A DNA stretch of 64,000 bases from Actinoalloteichus_B caeruleus (GCF_000718005.1 NZ_JODV01000001.1), one strand, 5' to 3'. Positions 1-9,226 are shown, counted from the stretch's first letter. The notes: a model not told the origin generated them from the sequence alone. A program made the numbers and translations.

Positions 1-63
1 ATGGAGGCCGCACCAAGGTCCAGCAGCCTCATCAACGACGAAAGGCCCGGTGTTCGCAAGTGA
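1..63 (+). CDS. C-terminal tail of an upstream gene (partial)
   Basis: Frame 1 is open from the window edge and stops at TGA 61-63. That stop overlaps the GTG start of mrp as GTGA, the arrangement of translationally coupled actinobacterial operons. Only about 20 residues are visible, so the product cannot be identified. In related genomes mrp often follows a DUF1003 membrane protein gene, but nothing in this tail proves it. Confidence 0.35.
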   Translation: MEAAPRSSSLINDERPGVRK

Positions 64-1241
64 CTCCTGCCCAACCGGCTGACACCGCACTCTCGCCGGA
101 GACGGTGCGCGAGGCGCTGTCGCGGGTCGAGGACCCGGAGATCCACCGGCCCATCACCGAGATCGGGATGGTCAAGGACATCACCGTCGGTGAGGGCGGA
201 GTGGTGGATGTCGGGATCTACCTGACGGTCGCCGGATGTCCCATGCGCGACCGCATCACCCGGGACGTCAAGGCAGCCGTCGAGGCGCTGCCCGGCGTCT
301 CCGACGTGCGCGTCGAACTGGACGTGATGAGCGACGAGCAGCGTTCCGAACTGCGCAGGACGCTGCGCGGTGACTCGGCGGAACCGAGGATCCCCTTCGC
401 CGAACCGGGCTCCCTCACCAGGGTGTACTGCGTGGCCTCCGGCAAGGGAGGCGTCGGGAAGTCCAGCGTGACGGTCAACCTCGCCGCCGCGTTGGCCGCG
501 CGGGGTCTCTCGGTCGGCGTCGTCGACGCCGACATCTACGGGCACTCGGTCCCGAGGATGCTGGGGGCCTCCGGCAAGCCCACCAAGGTCGAGTCGATGA
601 TCATGCCGCCGCAGGCGCACGGCGTGAAGGTCATCTCCATCGGCATGTTCACCCCCGGGAACTCCCCCGTGGTGTGGCGTGGCCCCATGCTCCACCGCGC
701 CCTCCAGCAGTTCCTGGCCGACGTCTTCTGGGGCGACCTGGACATCCTGCTGCTCGACCTGCCCCCCGGCACCGGTGACATCGCCATCTCGGTCGCCCAG
801 CTCATCCCCAACGCCGAGATCCTGGTCGTGACGACGCCGCAGCAGGCCGCCGCCGAGGTGGCCGAACGGGCCGGGGCGATCGCCATGCAGACGCGGCAGC
901 GCATCGCGGGTGTGGTCGAGAACATGTCGTGGCTCGAACTGCCGGACGGTCAGCGGATGGAGCTGTTCGGCAGTGGCGGGGGCCAGCTGGTGGCGGACTC
1001 GCTCTCCCGGTCGGCGGGGGCCGAGGTCCCGCTGCTGGGTCAGGTGCCGCTGGACCAGCGCCTGCGGGAGAACGGCGACGCCGGCACCCCGCTGGTGCTC
1101 GCCGAGCCCACCGCCCCCGCCGCCCAGGTGCTGCTCGACGTCGCCAAGCGGCTCTCCGTGCGCGCACGCGGGCTCGCCGGTCAGATGCTGTCGGTGACGC
1201 CGGTCCGCCGTTCGAATCCAGCCGAGCGGAGCACAGGCTGA
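60..1241 (+). CDS. mrp: Mrp/NBP35-family Fe-S cluster carrier ATPase
   Basis: This 393-residue protein has an N-terminal MIP18/DUF59 domain (about residues 10-90, with the cysteine of the AGCPM motif). A Mrp P-loop ATPase domain follows, with the deviant Walker A GKGGVGKSS near residue 130 and the LDLPPGTGD switch motif. The family binds and delivers Fe-S clusters in the cytoplasm. The GTG start at 60 overlaps the upstream stop, so it is probably the last gene of a plus-strand operon. I do not see the usual C-terminal CxxC pair of many Mrp proteins, so cluster binding may differ. The order mrp-tatB-htrA-rseA-sigE matches Mycobacterium (Rv1229c to Rv1221), which supports the assignment. Confidence 0.93.
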   Translation: MTPAQPADTALSPETVREALSRVEDPEIHRPITEIGMVKDITVGEGGVVDVGIYLTVAGCPMRDRITRDVKAAVEALPGVSDVRVELDVMSDEQRSELRRTLRGDSAEPRIPFAEPGSLTRVYCVASGKGGVGKSSVTVNLAAALAARGLSVGVVDADIYGHSVPRMLGASGKPTKVESMIMPPQAHGVKVISIGMFTPGNSPVVWRGPMLHRALQQFLADVFWGDLDILLLDLPPGTGDIAISVAQLIPNAEILVVTTPQQAAAEVAERAGAIAMQTRQRIAGVVENMSWLELPDGQRMELFGSGGGQLVADSLSRSAGAEVPLLGQVPLDQRLRENGDAGTPLVLAEPTAPAAQVLLDVAKRLSVRARGLAGQMLSVTPVRRSNPAERSTG

Positions 1242-1261
1242 GCCGATCGGGGGAAGTTGGG

Positions 1262-1287
1262 TCGGGGCCGCCCTCGGGCGGCCCCGA
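1262..1287. terminator. Bidirectional terminator between mrp and tatB
   Basis: A perfect 12-bp inverted repeat (TCGGGGCCGCCC and its complement) with a 2-nt loop lies between the convergent ends of mrp and tatB. It has no T-tract, which is usual for high-G+C actinomycetes. Confidence 0.8.
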
Positions 1288-1337
1288 TCGCGTTCGTGGC
1301 CGGTCTCCCGCGCCTCCGGGCCTCCCCCGGCGTGGGC

Positions 1338-1742
1338 TCAGGTGGCGTCGGGGTCGATGGGGGGGCGCTCCCCCGGCCGCAGGGACGGCTCAGGTGGGCG
1401 GGCGGGCCCCGAGCCGGCGGTGGGATGGCCGTTCGGCTTCTCCGGGGCGCCGTCCGCCAGCGGCCGGTCGTCGTCGAACAGCTTCCTGGCCTGGTCGGTG
1501 ATGGCCGTCTTCGGGTTCAGGTTCCGGAGACCACGCAGGTCCTCCAGCGGTTTGCGCAGTTCGTCGAACTCGGGGCCCATCTCCGAGCGGATCTGCTCAC
1601 GCGCTCCCGACGCGTAGTCGCGGACCTTGCGGATGGTGTTGCCCAACCAGGCGGCAGCGGCGGGCAGCCGTTCCGGGCCGAAGATGAACAGACCGACGAG
1701 CAGCAGCACGAACAGCTCCGGCCACCCAATGTTCTCGAACAC
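1338..1742 (-). CDS. tatB: Sec-independent protein translocase subunit TatB
   Basis: The 134-residue protein begins MFENIGWPEL and has one N-terminal membrane helix (about 8-21). The FGPERLP hinge, an amphipathic helix and a charged, proline-rich tail follow, which is the TatB layout. TatB forms the substrate-receptor complex with TatC in the cytoplasmic membrane for twin-arginine export of folded proteins. The GTG start at 1742 has a strong GGAGGAGGT ribosome-binding site 6 nt upstream. It sits directly downstream of htrA, as in M. tuberculosis (Rv1223-Rv1224). TatA and TatC are not in the window. Confidence 0.93.
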   Translation of the reverse strand: MFENIGWPELFVLLLVGLFIFGPERLPAAAAWLGNTIRKVRDYASGAREQIRSEMGPEFDELRKPLEDLRGLRNLNPKTAITDQARKLFDDDRPLADGAPEKPNGHPTAGSGPARPPEPSLRPGERPPIDPDAT

Positions 1743-1825
1743 CCTGGCACCTCCTCCGCACCCGCGAACAGCCTAACGGTTGCCCGGTCATGCGAAAGGG
1801 TCTCGGGTGGGACGGTTCCGGCCGG

Positions 1826-3376
1826 TCAGCGGTTCTGGTCCGAGTCGAGGATGACCGGGATCACCAGGACCCCGTCGCCCCGCACGATCTCCAGCTCGAT
1901 CTCGTCACCGATCTGGCGCTGGCCGACCGCGAGGAGCAGTTCGTCCGCGCCGCCCACGGGCTGGTCGTCGACCTTGGTGATGACGTCGCCCTCCTGGACA
2001 CCGGCCCGCTCCGCCGCCCCGCCCTCGCGCACGTTGGCCACCTCGGCGCCGTACTGGTTGCCCGACACCCTGGTGACCGGGTTCACCCCGAGGTCCGGGT
2101 GTTCCACCCGGCCGTGCTGGATGAGGTCCTCGGCGATCCGGCGCACCTGGTTGACCGGGTTGGCCAGCCCGATCCCGATGGAGCCGCCGCCCGGCGTGGC
2201 CTCCCGGATCGCGGTGTTGATGCCGACGAGGGCACCGGACGAGTTGACCAGTGCCCCACCCGAATTGCCCCGGTTGATCGCCGCGTCCGTCTGGATGGCG
2301 TTGATCACCGAGGTCTCCGCGGCTGGCAACCGGGACGGCCGGTCCAGGGCGCTGACGATGCCGGAGGTCACGGTGTTGGGGAGGTTCAGCGGGTTCCCGA
2401 TGGCCAGGACCGTGTCCCCCACGGCGAGCTGGTCGCTGTCACCCAGCTCGATCACCGTCAGGTTGTCGACCTCGACCTTCAGCACGGCGAGGTCGGTGCG
2501 CTGGTCCCGGCCGACCAGCGAGGCCTCCGCCCTGCTGCCGTCGGAGAAGACGACGTCGATGTCGGGGGAGTCGGCGTCGGCGGCCGAGGCGACCACGTGT
2601 TCGTTGGTCACCACGTAGCCCTCCTCGTGGATGACCACGCCGGAACCCGCACCGTCGCCGGTGTCGACGGAGACCACGGCTGGCCGCACCCGGCTGACCA
2701 CCTCCGCGAGGGAGCCCGGCTCCCGTTCCACGGCGGTGTCGGCCTCGGCGAGCGTCACGTCGGGACGGTTCAACACGCTGCCACCCTCGGCGGTGATCCG
2801 GCCGAGGAAACCGCCGGCCAACCCGACGAGGAGGGCGGCCGCGAACAACGCGCCCAGCGCGGTCGGCTTCACCCGCTGCCCGAAGAGCACCTCGCGGGCG
2901 CTCAAGCGCGCGGCCGCGCGCGGGGGTTCGGCGTCGGGGTCACCGTCGCTGGTCCCGGCCTCCAGAGCGGGCGGCCCCAGCACGGCCGGCGCGCTCGGAT
3001 CCCGCCAGGCGTCCCGTTCGTCGGCCCACATGGTCGGCTCGGGGGGCGTCACCGGCCGGGAGGGACCCGGCTGCCGCCGCGGACCTTCTCCCCCAGCTGT
3101 GGGACGTCCGAACGCCGCCGCGAGCTCCGCGTGTTCGGGGGGCCGGAGCCGGATGGGCGGCGGGGCCGCCGAGCCGGTGGGACGGTCGAACGCGCCGGTC
3201 ACATGGTCGGGCCGGCCGAACACCGCCTCCTCGGCGGACCGGGGCGCCCTCGGCGCGCTGACCGGAGCGGCCGATCCCGCGGGGGTGTCCCGCCGGACGG
3301 CCTGGTCGTCGTTCCGACCGTGGTCGGTGCCCTCGGAGTCTCGGCCAGGAGAGGAAGGCGGCAGCTGCTGACTCAT
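1826..3376 (-). CDS. htrA: HtrA/DegP-family membrane-anchored serine protease with PDZ domain
   Basis: The 516-residue protein has a proline-rich cytoplasmic N-terminus of about 165 residues and one membrane helix (about 172-194). A trypsin-like domain follows with a complete triad: His260 in NEHVV, Asp295 in RTDLAV and Ser372 in GNSGG. A C-terminal PDZ domain covers about 425-510. It should degrade or refold damaged proteins outside the membrane. In M. tuberculosis the homologue (Rv1223) lies in the sigE-rseA-htrA-tatB locus. Here hrpA separates it from rseA, so it may have its own promoter. The ATG start has GGGAAG upstream. Confidence 0.93.
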   Translation of the reverse strand: MSQQLPPSSPGRDSEGTDHGRNDDQAVRRDTPAGSAAPVSAPRAPRSAEEAVFGRPDHVTGAFDRPTGSAAPPPIRLRPPEHAELAAAFGRPTAGGEGPRRQPGPSRPVTPPEPTMWADERDAWRDPSAPAVLGPPALEAGTSDGDPDAEPPRAAARLSAREVLFGQRVKPTALGALFAAALLVGLAGGFLGRITAEGGSVLNRPDVTLAEADTAVEREPGSLAEVVSRVRPAVVSVDTGDGAGSGVVIHEEGYVVTNEHVVASAADADSPDIDVVFSDGSRAEASLVGRDQRTDLAVLKVEVDNLTVIELGDSDQLAVGDTVLAIGNPLNLPNTVTSGIVSALDRPSRLPAAETSVINAIQTDAAINRGNSGGALVNSSGALVGINTAIREATPGGGSIGIGLANPVNQVRRIAEDLIQHGRVEHPDLGVNPVTRVSGNQYGAEVANVREGGAAERAGVQEGDVITKVDDQPVGGADELLLAVGQRQIGDEIELEIVRGDGVLVIPVILDSDQNR

Positions 3377-3715
3377 CGCTTCCCGAGCGGTAGGGGTCGT
3401 GTCGGTCCGAAGCCGGCGACGTCCGACGCGCCGACGGTGGTCTCAGCTTAGGCCGTCGGGGCCGGGGAGGACTGTCGTTCTTCGTCGGTTGGCGTCGTCG
3501 ACCGTCTCCGGCCGGGGTCGGGTGGTCCGTGCGGTGACGGCCGCGATGGCCGGGTTCGCCCGGTCCCAGGGCGAACACGAGCCAGGTCCGTCACGTGCGC
3601 TCCCAGGGTGCGGTACCACTGGTGAAGTGGGCGTATCCCCGGAGGGCGTCCCGTGGTCGGGCCGGCCGTCGGCCGGGGACGGGGAGCGACGACGCGGGGG
3701 GCCGGACGGCGGCGG
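3377..3715. other. Intergenic region between hrpA and htrA
   Basis: This stretch separates the hrpA stop from the htrA start. It has no frame with convincing codon bias, no RNA gene and no strong hairpin that I can see. It presumably carries the htrA promoter, but I cannot pick an unambiguous -35/-10 pair. Confidence 0.5.
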
Positions 3716-6700
3716 TCAGCGCCGCGCGTCCTCGACATCCGCGATCGCCCGCAGGACGCGCACGTCGGACACGCTGTGGGCGGTTCCGAGCGACTGGGCG
3801 AAGTAGCTGACCCGAAGTTCCTCGATCATCCACCGGATCTTCCGCAGTTCCCTGGCCGAGGTCGCGCTCCCGGCCAGGCGTTGACGCGCGTCGTCGTAGG
3901 CCTCGCGTACCGCCGCCACCTGGTCGGTCAGCTGGGCGTCCCTCGCGGGGTTCTCCGGGAGCTTCTCCAGGCGGCGTTCCATCGCCTGGAGGTACCGGGG
4001 GAGTTGGGCGATCCGGGCCGCCCCCGTCGCGGTCACGAACCCCGGGTACACGAGTTCCGCCAGCTGCCGCCGGACGTCCTCCCGGCCAGCGGCGAGGGCG
4101 GGCGCGGTGGAGGCGGCCAACGCGCGCTCCACGGAGGTCGCCGCGGCGAGGGTGTCGCTCACGTGGCGTACGACGGTGTGCACCCGGGCGGGCAGTTCGC
4201 TCCGGAGCTTCTCCCGCAGCCGGTCGAAGGCGGCCGGGTCCCTGCCCGGGGCCCCCGCTCCCACCAGGATCGAGTCGGCCGCGCAGTCGACGCAGTCGTC
4301 CAGCAGGGCCGGCAGGCCGCCGTGCGGGTTGCGGGTCAGCGCGAGCTTCCGCGCGTTGCTGAGGCTGTTCTTGAGAGACCGCAGGGGAGAGGGCACGTTG
4401 AGCAGGACCAGGCGCCGGAAACCGCGCCACATGGCCCGCCGGGCCTCCCCTGGGGTCTCGAACATGCGGACGGAGACGGTGTCGCCCTCGTCGACGAGGG
4501 CGGGGTAGGCGGTGACGGTCAACCCGTCCTGGTCCTGGCGGTACTCGGTGGGCAGTTCACCCAGATCGTTCCAGCTGGTCAGCCCGGTGCGTTCCAGTGA
4601 CCGGGCCGCGTGGGAGAGGGTGGCGCGCACCCGGCCGCGCAACCTCGCCTTGATCGCCCCGAGGTCCCGGCCCTCCGCGACGGTCCCACCGTCGCCGTCC
4701 ACCACCCGGAACGTGACCCTGAGGTGGTCGGGGAGCTGGTCGGTTCGCCAGGCGTCGCGGGGAACGCTGACCCCGGTCAGCCGGTGGAGCTCCCGTTCGA
4801 GCGCCGGCAGCAGTGCCAGCTCCGAGTCGGGGCTGATCCGGGAGAGCACCGTCCTGGCCACGTCCGGAACGGGCACGAAGTTCCGCCGGACGTTCTTGGG
4901 CAGGGTGCGGATCAGCGCGGTGACCAGCTCGGACCGCAGGCCGGGCACCTGCCAGGTGAACTGCTCCGGCGTGACCTGGTTGAGGGCGGCCAGCGGGACG
5001 TCGACGGTGATGCCGTCGCTGGTGGTACCCGGCTCGAAGTGGTAGGACAGCGGCATCTCCAGACCCGGCTGCCGCCACGTGTCCGGGTAGTCGGACTGGC
5101 TGACGCCCCCCGAGTTCTCGTTCACCAGCATCGACCGGTCGAAGGTCAGCAGGTCGGGCTGGGTGGTCCTGGTCTTCTTCCACCAGGTGTCGAAGTGCCG
5201 TGCGGAGACGACCTCCGCCCCGACCCTCGCGTCGTAGAACTCGAACAGCGTCTCGTCGTCCACGACGATGTCCCGGCGGCGCGCCCGGTGCTCGAGTTCC
5301 TCGACCTCCGCCAGCAGCCGGCGGTTCTCGTGGAAGAAGCGGTGCCGGGTCTCCCAGTCCCCCTCCACCAGGGCGTGGCGGATGAACAGTTCCCGGCTCA
5401 CCTCCGGATCGATCCGCCCGTAGTTGACCTTGCGGCCGGTGACGAGCGGGATGCCGTAGAGCGTGACCCGCTCGAGGGCCATCACGGCTCCTCGCCGCTT
5501 CTCCCAGTGCGGCTCGCTGTGGAAGCGTTTCACGAGGTGGCCCGCGAGGCGTTCCACCCACTCGGGTTCGATGCGGGCGACGACGCGCGCCCACAGCCTG
5601 GTGGTCTCGACGAGCTCGGCGGCCATCACCCACCTCGGCTGCTTCTTGAACAACGCCGAGCCGGGGAAGACGGCGAACCGGGCGTTGCGGGCACCCTGGT
5701 AGTCCTGCTTCGGCCCCTCCTTGAGCCCGACGTGCGAGAGCAGGCCGGCCAGCAGCGCGAGGTGGACGCGCTGCGGCTCCTCCCTCGCGGTGCTCATCGG
5801 CAGGTCGAGCTGTTTGGCGATCTGCCGGAGCTGGGAGTGCACGTCCTGCCACTCGCGCACCCGCAGGTAGTTCAGGAACTCGTTGCGGCACAGCCTCCTG
5901 AACCTGTTCGAGGTCAGTTCCCGCTGCTGCTCCCGCAGGTAGTCCCAGAGGTTCAGGTAGCTGAGGAAGTCGGACTCCTGGTCTGCGAACCGGGCGTGCT
6001 TCTCCGCGGCGGCCTGTTGCCGTTCGGCCGGGCGTTCCCTCGGGTCCTGGATGGAGAGCGCGGCGGCGATCACCAGGACCTCCTGCACGCAACCGTTCCG
6101 CTCGGCCTCCAGCACCATCCTGCCGAGCCGGGGGTCGACGGGGAGCTGGGCGAGTTTCCGCCCCAGCCTGGTGAGGCGGCGGCCACCGTCCTCGTCCACC
6201 TCCAGCGCTCCCAGTTCGTGCAGGAGTTGGACGCCGTCCCGGATGTTGCGGGCGTCGGGTGGTTCGACGAAGGGGAAGGCCGCGATGTCCCCCAGCTCCA
6301 ACGCGGTCATCTGGAGGATGACCGAGGCCAGGTTCGTCCGGAGGATCTCGGGGTCGGTGAATTCGGGGCGGTTGTCGAAGTCCTCCTCCGAGTACAGCCG
6401 GACGCAGATCCCCTCGGCGACCCGACCGCAGCGGCCCTTGCGCTGGTTGGCCGAGGCCTGGGAGACCGGCTCGATCGGCAGGCGTTGGACCTTCAGCCGG
6501 TGGCTGTACCGGGAGATGCGGGCGTTCCCGGTGTCCACCACGTAGCGGATGCCCGGCACGGTGAGCGAGGTCTCGGCGACGTTGGTGGCGAGGACGACCC
6601 GCCGGCCGGGGTGCGGGCTGAACACCCGGTGCTGCTCCGCCGCGGACAGCCGGGCGTAGAGCGGCAGGATCTCGGTGTTCCGGAGGTTCGCCTTCTCGAG

Positions 6701-7630
6701 CGCGTCGGCGGCGTCCCGGATCTCCCGCTCACCGCTGAGGAAGACCAGGATGTCACCCGGTCCCTCCTGGCTGAGCTCGTCGACGGCGTCGCGGATCGCC
6801 TGGGTCTGGTCCCGGTCGGGGTCCGGGTCGTCCTCGTCGAGGAGGGGGCGGTAGCGCACCTCCACCGGGTAGGTGCGGCCGGAGACCTCGATGATCGGTG
6901 CGCCGTCGAAGTGGCGGGAGAAGCGTTCGGGGTCGATCGTCGCCGAGGTGATGATCAGCTTGAGATCGGGTCGGCGGGGCAGCAGCTGCTTGAGGTAGCC
7001 GAGCAGGAAGTCGATGTTCAGGCTGCGTTCGTGCGCCTCGTCGATGATGATGGTGTCGTACTGCCACAGCATGCGGTCCTGCTGGATCTCCGCCAGCAGG
7101 ATGCCGTCGGTCATGATCTTGAGCAGGGTGTCGTCGGTGGAGCGGTCGGTGAAGCGGACCTTGAAGCCGACCGTCTCCCCCAGCGGCGTGGCCAGTTCCT
7201 CCGCCACCCGCTCGGCGACGGTGCGGGCCGCGAGCCGACGAGGTTGGGTGTGCCCGATGGCGCCCCGAACCCCACGTCCGAGTTCGAGGCAGATCTTGGG
7301 GAGCTGCGTCGTCTTCCCGGAGCCGGTCTCCCCCGCGACGATGACCACCTGGTGGTCGCGGACGGCGGCGAGGATGTCGTCCTTCTTCCGGCTGACCGGC
7401 AGCGCGTCCGGGTAGCGGATCGCGGGAGTGGCGGCCCTGCGGCGCGCGACCCGCGTCTCCGCGGCCGCCAGGTCCGCCGTGATCCGGCTCAGGGCGCGCT
7501 CCCGCGCGGGTCCGCCACGCGCCTTGCGCGAGCCTTCCAACCGGCGCGCGAGCCGCTGCTCGTCCCGGAGCGTCAGCTCGGGGAGGCGGGCGGCGATCTC
7601 GGCCGTCGAAGTCACTGGAGGCGTTCCCAT
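3716..7630 (-). CDS. hrpA: ATP-dependent RNA helicase HrpA (DEAH box)
   Basis: The protein is about 1304 residues, close to E. coli HrpA (about 1300). It has Walker A GETGSGKTT (100-108), DEAH (197-200), a SAT motif and the QRKGRCGR motif VI. The helicase-associated and OB-fold regions follow, then the long HrpA-specific C-terminal domain. HrpA helicases act on mRNA and stalled ribosomes in the cytoplasm. I start at ATG 7630 because a TATCCT -10 element lies 9 nt upstream and the frame before it lacks domain similarity; GTG 7615 is an alternative. Its place between rseA and htrA breaks a locus that is continuous in mycobacteria. Confidence 0.93.
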   Translation of the reverse strand: MGTPPVTSTAEIAARLPELTLRDEQRLARRLEGSRKARGGPARERALSRITADLAAAETRVARRRAATPAIRYPDALPVSRKKDDILAAVRDHQVVIVAGETGSGKTTQLPKICLELGRGVRGAIGHTQPRRLAARTVAERVAEELATPLGETVGFKVRFTDRSTDDTLLKIMTDGILLAEIQQDRMLWQYDTIIIDEAHERSLNIDFLLGYLKQLLPRRPDLKLIITSATIDPERFSRHFDGAPIIEVSGRTYPVEVRYRPLLDEDDPDPDRDQTQAIRDAVDELSQEGPGDILVFLSGEREIRDAADALEKANLRNTEILPLYARLSAAEQHRVFSPHPGRRVVLATNVAETSLTVPGIRYVVDTGNARISRYSHRLKVQRLPIEPVSQASANQRKGRCGRVAEGICVRLYSEEDFDNRPEFTDPEILRTNLASVILQMTALELGDIAAFPFVEPPDARNIRDGVQLLHELGALEVDEDGGRRLTRLGRKLAQLPVDPRLGRMVLEAERNGCVQEVLVIAAALSIQDPRERPAERQQAAAEKHARFADQESDFLSYLNLWDYLREQQRELTSNRFRRLCRNEFLNYLRVREWQDVHSQLRQIAKQLDLPMSTAREEPQRVHLALLAGLLSHVGLKEGPKQDYQGARNARFAVFPGSALFKKQPRWVMAAELVETTRLWARVVARIEPEWVERLAGHLVKRFHSEPHWEKRRGAVMALERVTLYGIPLVTGRKVNYGRIDPEVSRELFIRHALVEGDWETRHRFFHENRRLLAEVEELEHRARRRDIVVDDETLFEFYDARVGAEVVSARHFDTWWKKTRTTQPDLLTFDRSMLVNENSGGVSQSDYPDTWRQPGLEMPLSYHFEPGTTSDGITVDVPLAALNQVTPEQFTWQVPGLRSELVTALIRTLPKNVRRNFVPVPDVARTVLSRISPDSELALLPALERELHRLTGVSVPRDAWRTDQLPDHLRVTFRVVDGDGGTVAEGRDLGAIKARLRGRVRATLSHAARSLERTGLTSWNDLGELPTEYRQDQDGLTVTAYPALVDEGDTVSVRMFETPGEARRAMWRGFRRLVLLNVPSPLRSLKNSLSNARKLALTRNPHGGLPALLDDCVDCAADSILVGAGAPGRDPAAFDRLREKLRSELPARVHTVVRHVSDTLAAATSVERALAASTAPALAAGREDVRRQLAELVYPGFVTATGAARIAQLPRYLQAMERRLEKLPENPARDAQLTDQVAAVREAYDDARQRLAGSATSARELRKIRWMIEELRVSYFAQSLGTAHSVSDVRVLRAIADVEDARR

Positions 7631-7639
7631 ACCGGGGCA

Positions 7640-7645
7640 AGGATA
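7640..7645 (-). promoter_or_regulatory. -10 element of hrpA
   Basis: TATCCT reads on the minus strand 9 nt before the ATG at 7630. The transcript would have a leader of at most a few bases. Confidence 0.5.
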
Positions 7646-7741
7646 GGCACACCGTGTCGGCCGGCCACCAGCCATTAACGGTCCGGGGCTGCCTGGCCTG
7701 CGTCGAGGAGCGGGCGACGTGACCAGCGCCACCCGGGGCGG

Positions 7742-8563
7742 TCAGGGACCGACCGGTGCGGGGGTGGTGCTCCCGTCGACGTTGGAGGGGGTGGAGTGGT
7801 CGCGCGCGGAAGGCGTCAGGTGCGCGCCCGGCGCCCGGGACCCGGCGCTGGGCGGGCTCGACCTCCCGACCACGGGCGCGTCTCCGGTGGCGGTGACGGT
7901 GGTCGCCAGGGGAGCGGGTGGCCGGCCGCCGGCGGCACCGGCGGGCTGGCTGACCGGTTCGCGCCCGTCCCTGGCTCCGGCCTGCTCCGGCACCTGACCA
8001 CCGGGGGCTCCCGACGGCGTCGCCAGCATGACCGCCCCGAGCATGAGACCCGAGACGACGACGCCGGCCCCGTTGCGCAGCCGGCGGCCGCCGCGGGGCG
8101 AGCGGGCGCGCCGGGGCGCCTGGGCCCCGGGCGGTGCGGCGTTGAAGGTTCCCGCGCCGAGGACGGTGTCGCCCTGCCCGAGCGGGGTACCCGACCCGAA
8201 CGGGGCACCGGAGCCGAGTGGAGGGACACCACCGAACCTGCCGCCCTGCCCGCCTGGCTGAGCGACGACCATCTGGCCGTCGGCGGTGACCGCGAGTTCG
8301 TCGGGCCCGGTCGGGAGCTGGGCGCTCTGCGGGATGGCGCGCAGGCTCTCCAGCAGGCCCGCCGGCATGGTGGGAGCGGCGGCGGAACGCAGCGCGGCCC
8401 TCGCCTGGCGTTGCGCGCTCGCCTGGCGGGCGCAGCGCACGCACCCGGCGAGGTGGCTCATGGCACGGTCGTGCGCGCCGGGGGTCAGTTCGCCGTCCAC
8501 CAGCGCGACCACCGCGTCCACGGCGAGGCAGTGTTCGGGCAGCAGACCGTGCCGTTCAGTCAT
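7742..8563 (-). CDS. rseA: Zinc-finger anti-sigma factor RseA, long form with a membrane segment
   Basis: The first 70 residues are a zinc-binding anti-sigma domain with His37, Cys41 and Cys44 in HLAGCVRC. It should bind and silence SigE, encoded directly upstream with a 4-nt overlap. The rest is unusual: a glycine/proline-rich linker, a likely membrane helix (about 165-182) and a proline/serine-rich tail, 273 residues in total. Mycobacterial RseA is shorter and lacks this layout, as far as I know. Here the sigma factor could be held at the membrane and released by proteolysis or redox loss of zinc. The domain call is firm; membrane anchoring is inferred from hydrophobicity only. Confidence 0.85.
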   Translation of the reverse strand: MTERHGLLPEHCLAVDAVVALVDGELTPGAHDRAMSHLAGCVRCARQASAQRQARAALRSAAAPTMPAGLLESLRAIPQSAQLPTGPDELAVTADGQMVVAQPGGQGGRFGGVPPLGSGAPFGSGTPLGQGDTVLGAGTFNAAPPGAQAPRRARSPRGGRRLRNGAGVVVSGLMLGAVMLATPSGAPGGQVPEQAGARDGREPVSQPAGAAGGRPPAPLATTVTATGDAPVVGRSSPPSAGSRAPGAHLTPSARDHSTPSNVDGSTTPAPVGP

Positions 8564-9159
8564 GCGGAGTCCTCCAGGGCGCCGGCTCGGCGACGCTCGA
8601 GTGCCGCCTTGAGCGCCTGCCGGCCACGGTGAATCCTGCTCCGAACCGTACCCAGCTTCACCCCGAGCGTGGCGCCGATCTCCTCGTACGAAAGACCTTC
8701 CACGTCACACAGCACCACGGCGGCCCTGAACTCCGGGGGGAGTTCGTCGAGCGCCGCCTGGAGGTCGGGATCGAGGTGGGTGTTCGCGAACACCTCCTCG
8801 GGGCTGGGGCCGCTGCCCGGGAGCCGGTCGGTGTCCTCGGGCAGGCCCTCCATCCGCAGTCGGGCACGACGGCGGACCATGTCGAGGAACAGGTTCGTGG
8901 TGATGCGGTGCAGCCACCCCTCGAAGGTGCCCGGCTTGTACGAGGCGAGCGACCTGAACACCCGGATGAAGGTCTCCTGGGTCAGGTCCTCCGCGTCGTG
9001 CGGGTTACCGCTGAGCCTGAACGCCAGGCGATACACCCGATCGGCGTGTTGCCGCACTACTTCGTCCCAGCTCGGCGGCGTCCAACCGGCGGACTCCACC
9101 CCGTCGGAGGATGCGCTCGCCGTGTCATGGGGAACTGCGGTCATCGGCTGGGTAGGCAT
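8560..9159 (-). CDS. sigE: ECF RNA polymerase sigma factor SigE
   Basis: The 199-residue protein has sigma region 2 (about 36-100, with the -10-binding DAEDLTQETF motif) and region 4 (about 130-185, ending in a helix-turn-helix at EEIGATLGVKLGTVRSR). The neighbourhood (divergent O-methyltransferase, overlapping rseA, nearby htrA and tatB) identifies it as SigE, the envelope-stress sigma factor of actinobacteria. The ATG at 9159 has AGGAGGT 12 nt upstream. An ECF-type promoter at 9200-9226 implies autoregulation. Confidence 0.93.
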   Translation of the reverse strand: MPTQPMTAVPHDTASASSDGVESAGWTPPSWDEVVRQHADRVYRLAFRLSGNPHDAEDLTQETFIRVFRSLASYKPGTFEGWLHRITTNLFLDMVRRRARLRMEGLPEDTDRLPGSGPSPEEVFANTHLDPDLQAALDELPPEFRAAVVLCDVEGLSYEEIGATLGVKLGTVRSRIHRGRQALKAALERRRAGALEDSA

Positions 9160-9199
9160 CGTGTGCAGGACACCTCCTACGGGCTAACTGCCATAGGGG

Positions 9200-9226
9200 A
9201 ACGCTCACGCGTCCCGTGTTGTTCCC
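9200..9226 (-). promoter_or_regulatory. ECF (SigE-type) promoter of sigE
   Basis: On the minus strand GGGAAC (9226-9221) and CGTT (9203-9200) are separated by 17 nt. This matches the GGAAC-N16/17-CGTT pattern of ECF promoters and gives a leader of about 35 nt before sigE. The same bases carry an inverted GGGAAC copy reading the other way at 9197-9202. Confidence 0.6.

Noticed and set aside
4610..7678. Long plus-strand open frame of about 1020 codons opposite hrpA
   Set aside because: Its composition mirrors the hrpA codon pattern and it has no domain; G+C-rich antisense frames stay open by base bias.
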